DNA from: VBDM01 sp035702665
GTDB taxonomy: Bacteria > Pseudomonadota > Gammaproteobacteria > Burkholderiales > SG8-39
Length of the DNA stretch: 64,000 nt
Reading direction: 5' to 3'
NCBI GenBank assembly: GCA_035702665.1
Contig: DASSQD010000080.1
Coordinates: 1-64,000 of the forward strand
Part shown: piece after piece, positions 1-8,206 of the stretch
Layout: each line of letters begins with the position of its first letter
Numbering within the stretch: the first letter of the stretch is position 1
Notes under the pieces: model-generated
Database searches by the model: none
The model's input: only the letters and a program-made list of their open reading frames with translations
What the model was told of the DNA's origin: nothing
Made by a program: the position numbers and the translations under genes

Positions 1-1
1 C

Positions 2-1036
2 GCTTTCTCCGTCTCGCTCGTCGTCATGGCGCTCGCCGGCCCGCGGGTCGGGCGCGCCATCGATCGCCACGGCGGCCGCGGCGTGCTCGCCATTTCCAAC
101 GTGGTGCTTGCTCTCGGGCTCGCCTGGCTTTCGCTGGCGCAAGGACCCCTTAACCTCTATCTCGCCTGGTGCATGCTGGGCGTAGGCATGGCGCTCGGCC
201 TCTACGATGCCGCGTTCGCGACGCTCGTGCGGCTTTACGGCGCCGAAGCGCGCCTGTCGATCACCGGCATAACGCTGATCGCGGGTTTCGCGAGTACCGT
301 GGGCTGGCCGCTCACCGCCTATCTCGCCGCGCACGGCGGCTGGCGCACCGCCTGCCTCGCGTGGGCGGCGATTCACCTCGCCCTTGCGTTGCCGGTGAAC
401 CTGCTGTGCATCCAGCGCGCCGATCCATTCACCGAAGCCGCTCGTGGCAAATCTTCCGGGAGCGCGAAGGCGACCGCGCCAACCACCATGCCGCTCCTCA
501 TCGCGTTCGCGGCCACCACGGCGTTCGTCACTTCGGCGATGGCTGCGCATCTGCCCGGCCTGCTTCTGGCGATGGGCGCGAGTGGCGTGACGGCCGTCGC
601 CGCTGCGTCGTTGCTTGGCCCCGCCCAGGTCGTTGCTCGAATCGTCGAGATCGCGGCCGCCCGGCGCTATCGGCTGCATCCGCTGATCCCGGCTCGCATC
701 GCCACCGCGCTTCATCCGCTCGCCGGCGCGACGCTCGCGCTCTTCGGCGGCGGCGCGGCATCGGCCGCCGCCTATTCGCTGCTGCACGGCGCGGGCAACG
801 GGCTCATCACCATCGTGCGCGGCACGCTTCCCCTCGCGCTTTTCGGCCAGGCGGGATACGGCGAGCGGCAGGGCGTGATCGCAGTCCTCGCGCGCGCGAT
901 GCAGGCGGCGGCGCCCGTCACTTACGCTTGGGTCCTCTACAACGCGGGGCCTGTAGCAGCGATCGGCCTTACCGCGGCGCTCTCGCTCGCCGGGCTCGCC
1001 GCGCTGCTCGCCCTCAAGCCTTCAGCTGGCTCTTGA
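2..1036 (+). CDS. MFS transporter, C-terminal part (5' end outside window)
   Basis: Major facilitator superfamily permease; substrate unknown. The reading frame is open from base 2, so the true start lies upstream of the window; the first in-window ATG (base 26) follows open codons and is unlikely to be the start. The visible 344 residues are strongly hydrophobic with several alternating membrane spans, and an early loop carries a G-x-x-x-D-R-x-G-type stretch (GRAIDRHGGR) like the loop 2-3 motif of MFS proteins. The last 23 bases overlap the 3' end of the convergent UbiD-family gene. Association with that decarboxylase is positional only. The family call is fairly sure; no substrate is proposed. 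Confidence 0.8.
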   Translation, partial: AFSVSLVVMALAGPRVGRAIDRHGGRGVLAISNVVLALGLAWLSLAQGPLNLYLAWCMLGVGMALGLYDAAFATLVRLYGAEARLSITGITLIAGFASTVGWPLTAYLAAHGGWRTACLAWAAIHLALALPVNLLCIQRADPFTEAARGKSSGSAKATAPTTMPLLIAFAATTAFVTSAMAAHLPGLLLAMGASGVTAVAAASLLGPAQVVARIVEIAAARRYRLHPLIPARIATALHPLAGATLALFGGGAASAAAYSLLHGAGNGLITIVRGTLPLALFGQAGYGERQGVIAVLARAMQAAAPVTYAWVLYNAGPVAAIGLTAALSLAGLAALLALKPSAGS

Positions 1037-2477
1037 ACTTGCGCAGCACCTGCTCGCGCAGCTCGGGGGAAGCCTTCACCACCGGCGGGAATTCGCCGAG
1101 CATCTCGTAAGGCCGGCAGGCATCGATCAGCCCGCGCGAGTTCCAGGTGGTCCCCTTTGACAGGCGCGGTTCGAGCGGACCGCTCCAGGCGCGGCGCACG
1201 ATATCGATGTCCTGCGCCGGGTCGCAGCGCGTGCACATCGCCCAGATGACCTCGTCGAGCTTGGTCGGATCGACGTCGTCGTCGACCACCACCACGAAGC
1301 GCCCAAGGTAGGAGCCCGACTGGCAGCTCGCGGCGAGCAGCGCTGCCTGCTTCGCATGGCCCGCGTAGGCCTGGCTGATCGCGATGACGTTGAACATACG
1401 CGCGCAGCCGGCTTCGTGCACCCAGACGCCTTTCACGCCTGAGAGGCCGGCGCGCTCGACCTCGTCCCAGATCATGCCGGCCTTCATCACGCACTTCGAG
1501 TACGAGAAGTCGGACGGCGGCACCATTGGGCAGGCCAGCGACAGGATCGGCTCGTTGCGGTGATAGATGCGCTCGACGCGCACCACCGGCTGATCGGAGC
1601 GTCCGCCTGCGTAGTAGCCGGTGAACTCGCCGAACGGCCCTTCCGGCCTCGTCTCGCCCGGATGCATCACGCCCTCGAGGACGATCTCGGCATGCGCCGG
1701 CATCGGCAGGCGGTAGAGCTCGCTCTCGATCACGTCGTAGGGCGCGCCCCGGTGACCGGCAGCGTAGTCGTACTCCGACAGGCCGAAGCGGATCTCGTTG
1801 CCCCCGGCGAGGAAGAGCAGCGGGTCATGGCCGAGGCTGATCAGCACCGGACAAGGCTCGCCGCGGCGAAAGTACTTCTCGCGGATCTGCCGGCCGTGCT
1901 TGCCGGGCGACATCCACACGCCGACGCGCTTCGCGTGGTGCACCATCACACGATAGGTGCCGCAGTTGACCCAGTTTCCTTCGGGGTCGCGCATGATCAC
2001 GAGGTCGTCGGTGCCGATGTAGCGCCCGCCGTCGAGCTCGTGCAGGAAGGGAACCGGAAACTTGAGCACGTCGACGTCGCTCCCGGAGAGCACGTTCTCG
2101 AGCACCGGCCCCCCGTCGACCACGCGCGGCGGGATGGGGGCGTGCGTCTTCATGCGGTCGCGGTAGGCGCGCACGACGTCCAGCGGGTGCGAAGGGACCG
2201 GGAAGCCGAGCGTGATCGCGAGCCGCTTCATCGAGTTGGTCGAGCCGGAGAGCGCGCGAAAGCCCTCCGGGTACCCGGGAACGTCCTCGAACAGCACGGC
2301 GGGCGCGTTCGCGCGCTCGTTCACCGCCTCGGCGAGCGTTCCCATTTCCAGGTTCCAGTCGGCGCGCGGGATGCGCAGCAGCTCGCCGGCCTTTTCGACG
2401 CGCGTGATGAATTCGCGCAGGTCCAGATGGGGCCGATCGTAGTCGTTCCAGAGCTTGGAGGGACGCGGGTCGTTCAT
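1014..2477 (-). CDS. UbiD-family decarboxylase
   Basis: Predicted prenylated-FMN-dependent (de)carboxylase of the UbiD family, 487 aa, close to the usual length of about 490-500. The family signature E-G-P-[FY]-G-x-x-T-G-Y-Y is visible at residues 279-289 (EGPFGEFTGYY), and a Y-A-G-H-A-K motif and an acidic D-D-D-V-D segment follow in the C-terminal half. It is the last gene of the queF-dapC-dapD-pilU-dapE-prmB run and its ATG overlaps the prmB stop by 4 bases (ATGA). As I remember the E. coli 4-hydroxy-3-polyprenylbenzoate decarboxylase, the N-terminal and central regions differ noticeably, so I do not assign ubiquinone synthesis; an aromatic or alpha,beta-unsaturated acid decarboxylase is equally possible. 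No UbiX flavin prenyltransferase gene is nearby. Confidence 0.85.
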   Translation of the reverse strand: MNDPRPSKLWNDYDRPHLDLREFITRVEKAGELLRIPRADWNLEMGTLAEAVNERANAPAVLFEDVPGYPEGFRALSGSTNSMKRLAITLGFPVPSHPLDVVRAYRDRMKTHAPIPPRVVDGGPVLENVLSGSDVDVLKFPVPFLHELDGGRYIGTDDLVIMRDPEGNWVNCGTYRVMVHHAKRVGVWMSPGKHGRQIREKYFRRGEPCPVLISLGHDPLLFLAGGNEIRFGLSEYDYAAGHRGAPYDVIESELYRLPMPAHAEIVLEGVMHPGETRPEGPFGEFTGYYAGGRSDQPVVRVERIYHRNEPILSLACPMVPPSDFSYSKCVMKAGMIWDEVERAGLSGVKGVWVHEAGCARMFNVIAISQAYAGHAKQAALLAASCQSGSYLGRFVVVVDDDVDPTKLDEVIWAMCTRCDPAQDIDIVRRAWSGPLEPRLSKGTTWNSRGLIDACRPYEMLGEFPPVVKASPELREQVLRKFKSQLKA

Positions 2478-3349
2478 GGCGGGTTATTGTATAGGTCCTC
2501 CCGAGCGAGCAGGAACACGCAGTCGTCGCCCGCGCTGGTCTCGGCCCAGATGAACGGGAGGCGCGGGAATGTCCGCTCGACCGCACGCCTGCTATGGCCG
2601 ACTTCCACCGCGAGCCATCCTCCTGCCGCGAGAAATTCGGGCGCTCGCTCCACGATTCGGCGCACGAACGCCAGCCCGTCCGCGCCGCCCGCGAGCGCGA
2701 TCCTCGGCTCGCGCCGGTACTCGGGCGGGAGCTTGCGCATGGCCGCGGCGCCGACGTAGGGCGGATTGGCGACGATGAGGTCGTACCGGTTGCCTGCCTT
2801 GGGGAACAGATCGACGTTCATCAGCTTGATCCGGCGACCGACGCGATAGATCCCGATGTTCTTCCGAGCGACGGCGAGAGCGGGGCGCGAGATGTCGGTC
2901 GCGTCGATCTTTGCCTTGGGGAAAGCCAGCGCGACGAGGATCGCGAGGCAGCCCGATCCCGTGCACAGATCGAGCGCCCGGGTGACGGGCCGCGAGACCC
3001 AGGGCCTGAGACGCTCGCGCAGCAGCTCGGCGATGAACGAGCGCGGCACGATGACGCGCTCGTCGACGTAGAACCTGTGATTGCCGAGCCAGGCTTCGCG
3101 GATGAGGTAGGCGAGGGGCTTGCGCGTGCGCACGCGCTCCTCGAGCAGGCGCAGGGCCTCGCGCCCTTCCCGGGCGCTCAGCTCGCGGTCGGCCGACAGC
3201 GCGAATTCGTCGTGGGAAATTCGGAGCACGTGCGCGAGGAGCCAGGCGGCTTCGTCGCGCGCGTCGTGCGTGCCGTGGCCGAAGTGCAGGCGTGCCCGGC
3301 GCAGCCGGCGTTCGGCGGCGGCCAGCCAATCGCGGACGGAACCGGTCAG
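2474..3349 (-). CDS. prmB: Ribosomal protein L3 N5-glutamine methyltransferase PrmB
   Basis: SAM-dependent methyltransferase that modifies a glutamine of ribosomal protein L3. About 291 aa. The Rossmann SAM site D-L-C-T-G-S-G-C and the N-P-P-Y motif that holds the glutamine amide are both present, and the sequence H-G-T-x-D-x-x-D-E-A near the start and Y-V-D-E-R-V-x-V-P-R-S match my memory of E. coli PrmB. No ATG, GTG or TTG lies near the N-terminus; the best start is CTG at 3349, which overlaps the dapE stop as CTGA. The frame is open far upstream through dapE in another frame, which is not coding. The stop overlaps the next gene's ATG. The assignment is firm; the start is uncertain. Confidence 0.88.
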   Translation of the reverse strand: MTGSVRDWLAAAERRLRRARLHFGHGTHDARDEAAWLLAHVLRISHDEFALSADRELSAREGREALRLLEERVRTRKPLAYLIREAWLGNHRFYVDERVIVPRSFIAELLRERLRPWVSRPVTRALDLCTGSGCLAILVALAFPKAKIDATDISRPALAVARKNIGIYRVGRRIKLMNVDLFPKAGNRYDLIVANPPYVGAAAMRKLPPEYRREPRIALAGGADGLAFVRRIVERAPEFLAAGGWLAVEVGHSRRAVERTFPRLPFIWAETSAGDDCVFLLAREDLYNNPP

Positions 3350-4488
3350 GATGCGAGAAGCCGAGCGAGCAGGCGCTGGTAGATCTCGCGCAATCCCTCG
3401 ATCGCGGCGAGATCGATGTGCTCGTCGAGCTTGTGGATCGAGGCGTTCACCGGGCCGAACTCCACGACCTCCCTGCAGATCTCGGCGATGAAACGCCCGT
3501 CCGAGGTTCCGCCCGTGGTGCTTACGTCGGCCGCGAGCCCGGTGGCGTCGCGGATCGCGGCCGAGAGGGCGTCGACCAGCTTGCCGCGGGGCGTGAGATA
3601 GGGCACGGCGGAGAGCGTCCAGTCCAGCCTGTACTCGAGCTTGTGGCGGTCGAGCACCGAGTGCACGCGCTGCTTCAGGCCCTCGGCGGCGCTCGCGGTA
3701 CCGAAGCGGAAGTTGAACTTGATCTCGACGTCGTTGGGGGTGACGTTGTCGGCGCCGGTTCCCGCATGGATGTTCGAGATCTGCCAGGTCGTGGGCGGGA
3801 AGGCGTCGTTGCCCTTGTCCCATTCGGTCGCCGCGAGCTCGGCAATTGCCGGCGCGACCTGATGAACCGGATTCCTGCCCAGGTGAGGGTAGGCGATGTG
3901 CGCCTGTATGCCCTTGACCTTGAGCACGCCGGCGAGCGAGCCGCGCCGCCCGTTCTTGATCGTGTCGCCGAGCTTCGAGGCGCAGGTCGGCTCGCCCACC
4001 AGGCAGTAGTCGATGCGTTCGCCGCGGCCCTTCAGCAGCTCGACCACCCTGACTGTCCCGTCCACCGCCGGGCCCTCCTCATCGGAGGTGATCAGCAGCG
4101 CGATCGACCCCCCGTGCGCGGCATGCTTCGCGAGGAAGTCCTCGACCGCGACGACGAAGGCGGCGATCGAGGTCTTCATGTCGGCGGCGCCGCGGCCGAA
4201 GAGCTTGCCCTCGCGCTCGGTCGGCACGAACGGGTCGCTATGCCACTGGTCGAGGGGCCCCGTGGGAACGACGTCGGTGTGGCCCACGAAGCAGAAAAGG
4301 GGCGCCGCCGTGCCGCGGCGCGCCCAGAGGTTGGTCACCTCGCCGCGGCGGACGGTCTCGATCTTGAAACCCAGCCGCGCGAGGCGCTCGCCGAGCAGAG
4401 CCTGGCAGCCTTCGTCCTTCGGTGTGATCGAGCGGCGGGCGATCAGCTCGCGCGTGAGCCGCAGGGCGGCGGCCGCCTCCGCCGCCAC
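3346..4488 (-). CDS. dapE: Succinyl-diaminopimelate desuccinylase DapE
   Basis: Zinc aminoacylase of the succinylase branch of lysine/meso-diaminopimelate synthesis; hydrolyses N-succinyl-L,L-diaminopimelate. 380 aa, the usual length. M20-family metal ligands are visible: H70 and D72 (G-H-T-D-V-V-P), D103 (G-R-G-x-x-D-M-K) and the E137-E138 pair (S-D-E-E-G-P). The start is GTG at 4488, two bases after the pilU stop. With dapC and dapD upstream, the operon carries three consecutive steps of the pathway. Confidence 0.95.
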   Translation of the reverse strand: MAAEAAAALRLTRELIARRSITPKDEGCQALLGERLARLGFKIETVRRGEVTNLWARRGTAAPLFCFVGHTDVVPTGPLDQWHSDPFVPTEREGKLFGRGAADMKTSIAAFVVAVEDFLAKHAAHGGSIALLITSDEEGPAVDGTVRVVELLKGRGERIDYCLVGEPTCASKLGDTIKNGRRGSLAGVLKVKGIQAHIAYPHLGRNPVHQVAPAIAELAATEWDKGNDAFPPTTWQISNIHAGTGADNVTPNDVEIKFNFRFGTASAAEGLKQRVHSVLDRHKLEYRLDWTLSAVPYLTPRGKLVDALSAAIRDATGLAADVSTTGGTSDGRFIAEICREVVEFGPVNASIHKLDEHIDLAAIEGLREIYQRLLARLLAS

Positions 4489-4489
4489 G

Positions 4490-5659
4490 CTAGGCGTCCT
4501 CGGTCGCGTCCAGCTTGAAATTGCTGTACGTCGTGTTGGGATCGGCCATCGCTCTGGCCTGCGGCTTCTTCTCGCCTCCCGCCGCCAGCGCCGCGCCGGC
4601 CTCGGTGTTGTTGATCAGCCACAGGAGGTTGTTCGCCGAGTCGGCGTTGGCGAGTGCCTCGTCCTGTGTGACGACGCCCTCGCCGATCATCTTGAAGAGC
4701 GACTGCTCGAAGGTCTGCGAGCCGGGCGTCAGCGCCTTCTCCATCGCCTCCTTCATCTCGTTGATCTCGCCCTTCTCGATCAGCTCGGCGATGTAGCGGC
4801 TGTTGAGCATCACCTCCACGGCGGCGGAGCGCGTCCCCTTCACGTTCTTCACCAGGCGCTGCGAGATCACGCACTTGAGCGTGGCAGACAGGTCCTGCAA
4901 CAGCGCCGACCGGCTCTCCAGCGGGTAGAAGCTGATGATGCGGTTCATCGCGTGGTAGCTGTTGTTGGCGTGCAGCGTCGCCAGGCACAGGTGGCCCGAC
5001 TGCGCGTACTGGATCGCCGACGTCATCCCTTCCTTGTCGCGGACCTCGCCGATCAGGATGCAGTCGGGCGCCTGGCGCAGGGCGTTCTTCAGCCCGATCT
5101 TCATGTCCAGCGTGTCGGTTCCGACCTCGCGCTGGTTCACGATCGACTTCTTGTTCTGGAAGACGAACTCTATCGGGTCCTCGAGGGTGAAGATGTGGCC
5201 GGTCCGGTGTTCGTTGCGGTAGTCGAGCATGGCAGCGAGCGTGGTCGACTTTCCCGATCCGGTCGCGCCTACCATGAGGATGAGCCCGCGCTTCTCCAGG
5301 ATCAGGTCCTTGAGCACCGCCGGCAGCCCGAGCGTATCGAACGGGGGAATGGTGGCGGGGATGAAGCGCACCACCACCGCGGGCGAGCCCTTCTGCCGGA
5401 ATCCGCTGATGCGGAAGCTGCCCACGCCCGGAAAGGTGAAGCCGGTGTTCAGCTCGAGCGTATCCTCGTACTCCTTCTTCTGCCTGTCGTCGATCACCTC
5501 GTAGAGGAGGCCGCGCACTGTGGCCGAGTCCATCATCTGCTGGTTGATCGGCAGGACGTTGCCGTTGATCTTGATGTTGATCGGCGCACCGACCGACAGA
5601 TAGATGTCGGAGGCCTTCTTCTCGGCCATGAGCTGGAACAGGCGCTTCATCGCGGACAT
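4490..5659 (-). CDS. pilU: Type IV pilus retraction ATPase, PilU/PilT family
   Basis: Hexameric secretion-type ATPase acting at the inner-membrane base of type IV pili. 389 aa. Walker A is GATGSGKST at 131-139, the Asp box is around 156-163, Walker B is around 201-207 (I-L-I-G-E-V-R-D), and the His box lies around 223-235. The tail with N-L-L-W-L-I-N-N and a final N-F-K-L-D acidic end resembles PilU more than PilT, so I use pilU; a second PilT paralogue cannot be excluded. A GGAGG ribosome site sits 8 bases before the ATG. It lies inside the dap operon, with no other pilus gene nearby. Confidence 0.88.
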   Translation of the reverse strand: MSAMKRLFQLMAEKKASDIYLSVGAPINIKINGNVLPINQQMMDSATVRGLLYEVIDDRQKKEYEDTLELNTGFTFPGVGSFRISGFRQKGSPAVVVRFIPATIPPFDTLGLPAVLKDLILEKRGLILMVGATGSGKSTTLAAMLDYRNEHRTGHIFTLEDPIEFVFQNKKSIVNQREVGTDTLDMKIGLKNALRQAPDCILIGEVRDKEGMTSAIQYAQSGHLCLATLHANNSYHAMNRIISFYPLESRSALLQDLSATLKCVISQRLVKNVKGTRSAAVEVMLNSRYIAELIEKGEINEMKEAMEKALTPGSQTFEQSLFKMIGEGVVTQDEALANADSANNLLWLINNTEAGAALAAGGEKKPQARAMADPNTTYSNFKLDATEDA

Positions 5660-5676
5660 GGGCTTTCCTCCGGGTT

Positions 5677-6498
5677 CTACTCGCCGCGCAGCAGCTCGTT
5701 GATGCTGGTCTTGGCGCGGGTTTTGGCGTCGACCTGCTTCACGATCACCGCACAGTATAGGCCGTATTTACCGTCGGCGGAGGGCAGGGTGCCGGGGACG
5801 ACGACCGATCCGGCAGGGACGCGCCCCTGGAGTATCTTTCCGCTCGCCCGGTCGTAGATTCGCGTGCTCGCCCCGATGAAGACGCCCATCGAGATCACGG
5901 CGTTCTCCTCGACGATAACGCCTTCGACGATCTCCGAGCGGGCCCCGATGAAGCAGTTGTCCTCGATGATGGTCGGGTTCGCCTGCAGCGGCTCCAGCAC
6001 TCCTCCGATCCCCACGCCCCCGGAGAGGTGCACGTTCCTGCCGATCTGCGCGCAGGAACCGACCGTGGCCCAGGTGTCGACCATGGTCCCCTCGTCGACG
6101 TAGGCGCCGACGTTCACGTACGAGGGCATCAGGACCACGTTCCTCGCGACGTAGGCGCCGCGGCGCGCCACAGCGGGCGGGACGACGCGAAAGCCGCCGC
6201 GCTCGAACTGCTCGCGGTCGTACTTCTCGAACTTCGTGGCGACTTTGTCGTAGAACTGCAGCGATCCGGCATGGATAGGGCGGTTCCCCTCGATCCGGAA
6301 GGACAGCAGCACCGCCTTCTTGATCCATTGGTGCGTGATCCAGCTTCCGCCGGATTTCTCGGCGACGCGCAGCCGTCCCTGGTCGAGGTCGCCGAGTACG
6401 CGGTCGACCGCCTCGCCGACTTTCGCCGGCGCCGACCCCGGGGCGAGGGCCGCGCGCTCCTCCCAGGCCCGCTCGATCGTTTCTCGAAGTTGTTCCAT
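5677..6498 (-). CDS. dapD: Tetrahydrodipicolinate N-succinyltransferase DapD
   Basis: Transfers succinyl from succinyl-CoA to tetrahydrodipicolinate, the committing step of the succinylase lysine/DAP route. The ATG at 6498 gives 273 aa, matching the ~274 aa family length and an N-terminus beginning MEQLRETIERAWE; the open frame further upstream only covers the end of dapC. The middle third shows the hexapeptide repeat pattern of a left-handed beta-helix (V-N-V-G-A-Y, D-E-G-T-M-V-D-T-W, G-G-V-G-I-G-G). It starts 5 bases after the dapC stop. Confidence 0.95.
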   Translation of the reverse strand: MEQLRETIERAWEERAALAPGSAPAKVGEAVDRVLGDLDQGRLRVAEKSGGSWITHQWIKKAVLLSFRIEGNRPIHAGSLQFYDKVATKFEKYDREQFERGGFRVVPPAVARRGAYVARNVVLMPSYVNVGAYVDEGTMVDTWATVGSCAQIGRNVHLSGGVGIGGVLEPLQANPTIIEDNCFIGARSEIVEGVIVEENAVISMGVFIGASTRIYDRASGKILQGRVPAGSVVVPGTLPSADGKYGLYCAVIVKQVDAKTRAKTSINELLRGE

Positions 6499-6503
6499 CG
6501 AAT

Positions 6504-7694
6504 TCAAAGGGAATTCGCGAATTCTACGATACGCCGGGCCGCTTCGAGACATTCGTCGATCTCGGCGACCAGCGCCATCCTCACGCGGTTCGCGCCCGGA
6601 TTGACGCCGCCCGACTCGCGCGCCAGGAAGCTCCCGGGCAGCACGGTCACGTGCCGTTCCGCGTAGAGGCGCCGCGCGAACTCGGTATCCGCGACCGGCG
6701 TCGGCGCCCACAGATAGAAGGCGGCGTCGGGGGCCTCCACGCCGAGCGCGGAGCGCAGCAACGGAGTGACGCGCGCGAACTTCTCGGCGTACTTCCTGCG
6801 GTTCTCTCGCACGTGGGCTTCATCGCGCCAAGCCGCGACGCTCGCGTCCTGGACCGCCAGGCTCATCGCGCTGCCATGGTAGGTGCGGTAGAGCAGGAAG
6901 TCCTTGAGGACGGCGGCGTCGCCGGCGACGAAACCCGAGCGCATGCCGGGTACGTTCGAGCGCTTCGACAGGCTGGAGAACACGACCAGGCGCTCGAGAC
7001 CTCGGCCGAGCCGGTTGGCGGCCTGGAGCGCGCCGAGCGGCGGAACGGCTTCCTCGAAATACACCTCCGAGTAGCATTCGTCGGAGGCGATCACGAAGCC
7101 ATAGCGGTCCGAGAGCGCGAAAATCTCCTTCCATCCCTCGAGGTCCAGCACCTTTCCGGTGGGGTTTCCGGGCGAGCACACGTAGAGGAGCTGGGTGCGG
7201 CGCCAGACGCCATCCGGAACCGAGCCGTAGTCGGCGGCAAAGCCGCGCTCGGCAAGGGAGTTGACGTAGTGCGGGCGCGCCCCGGCGAGCAGCGCGGCGC
7301 CCTCGTAGATCTGGTAGAAGGGGTTGGGGCACACGACGACCGCGTCCGCGCGCGAAGGATCGAGCACGGCCTGGGCGAAGGAGAACAGCGCCTCGCGCGA
7401 GCCGTTCACGGGCAGCACCTCGGTCTTCCAGTCGATCGCGCGCAAGGCGTAGCGGCGGACGAGCCACTCGGCGATCGCCTGCCGGAGCGCTTCTCCGCCG
7501 GCCGTGGCCGGGTAGCTCGCCAGCTTGCCCAGGCTGTCCGTCAGGGCGCGCTTGATGAACTCCGGGGTCGGATGACGGGGCTCGCCGATGCCCAGGCTGA
7601 TATGCGGAAGCGCGGGATCGGGTGTGACGCCCGCAAACAGCTGGCGCAGCCTCTCGAACGGATAGGGCTGCAGCGACTGCAGTCTCGGATTCAT
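6504..7694 (-). CDS. dapC: Succinyldiaminopimelate transaminase DapC
   Basis: PLP-dependent fold-type I aminotransferase placed by context as N-succinyl-L,L-diaminopimelate transaminase. 396 aa from the ATG at 7694, which overlaps the queF stop (ATGA). The PLP lysine lies in S-S-L-S-K-R-S, with G-x-P-x-N-P-T-G (as C-S-P-G-N-P-T-G-K) and S-D-E-C-Y ahead of it. Being directly followed by dapD and later dapE supports the DapC role over a general aspartate aminotransferase. The 3' end contains the perfect palindrome GAATTCGCGAATTC at 6511-6524. Confidence 0.9.
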   Translation of the reverse strand: MNPRLQSLQPYPFERLRQLFAGVTPDPALPHISLGIGEPRHPTPEFIKRALTDSLGKLASYPATAGGEALRQAIAEWLVRRYALRAIDWKTEVLPVNGSREALFSFAQAVLDPSRADAVVVCPNPFYQIYEGAALLAGARPHYVNSLAERGFAADYGSVPDGVWRRTQLLYVCSPGNPTGKVLDLEGWKEIFALSDRYGFVIASDECYSEVYFEEAVPPLGALQAANRLGRGLERLVVFSSLSKRSNVPGMRSGFVAGDAAVLKDFLLYRTYHGSAMSLAVQDASVAAWRDEAHVRENRRKYAEKFARVTPLLRSALGVEAPDAAFYLWAPTPVADTEFARRLYAERHVTVLPGSFLARESGGVNPGANRVRMALVAEIDECLEAARRIVEFANSL

Positions 7695-8092
7695 TCCTCG
7701 AGCGGTGGAAGCGCGAACCCGGCGGACGGCTTCCAGCCTGCCTTGCGGTGCTCGACGACCACGCTGGTGGTGATGCCGCCGCGGACGAAGAAGCGGGCGG
7801 CGAGCCGCAGCAGGCGCGGCGAGAGCACCTTCACGAGGTCGTCGCCGATACGGTTGGTCACGGCCTCGTGGAAGGCGCCTTCGTTCCTGAACGACCAGAT
7901 ATAGAGCTTGAGGCTCTTCAGCTCGACGCACTTACGGTCTGGGACGTAGTCGAGGAACAGCGTCGCGAAATCTGGCTGCCCCGTTTTCGGGCACAGGCAG
8001 GTGAATTCGGGGAGTTGCATCCGAATCAGGTAGTCGCGTCCCGGGCTCGGATTGGGGAAGCTGTCGAGCGACTTGCTCGGTCTGGACGGCAT
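7691..8092 (-). CDS. queF: 7-cyano-7-deazaguanine reductase QueF
   Basis: NADPH-dependent reduction of preQ0 to preQ1 in queuosine synthesis. 133 aa, the short single-domain type. The nucleophilic cysteine is C34 in L-C-P-K-T-G-Q-P-D-F with the paired Asp at D41, and the QueF substrate motif E-L-K-S-L-K begins at about residue 57. First gene of the minus-strand run that continues into dapC; its stop overlaps dapC's ATG. No preQ1 riboswitch was recognised in the short leader. Confidence 0.95.
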   Translation of the reverse strand: MPSRPSKSLDSFPNPSPGRDYLIRMQLPEFTCLCPKTGQPDFATLFLDYVPDRKCVELKSLKLYIWSFRNEGAFHEAVTNRIGDDLVKVLSPRLLRLAARFFVRGGITTSVVVEHRKAGWKPSAGFALPPLEE

Positions 8093-8131
8093 TTCGGGGA
8101 CGATGGCGGAAATGGAGATGGTATTATATGT

Positions 8132-8137
8132 GCTCCG
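8132..8137 (-). promoter_or_regulatory. -10 element of probable queF operon promoter
   Basis: An exact TATAAT on the minus strand in the 114-base gap between divergent queF and smc. It predicts a start about 33 bases before the queF ATG. No good -35 hexamer is seen at 16-18 bases. The rest of the gap shows no other recognisable signal. Confidence 0.4.
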
Positions 8138-8206
8138 TTTTGTCGGCGATGAATCCGGTGCGCAGCCGGTTTTCTTTTATCCGGATCTGTAGCGGCTTCT
8201 GCTAGC

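Noticed and set aside
8093..8206. preQ1 riboswitch ahead of queF
   Set aside because: The predicted leader is only about 33 bases, and no preQ1-type pseudoknot pattern was recognised.
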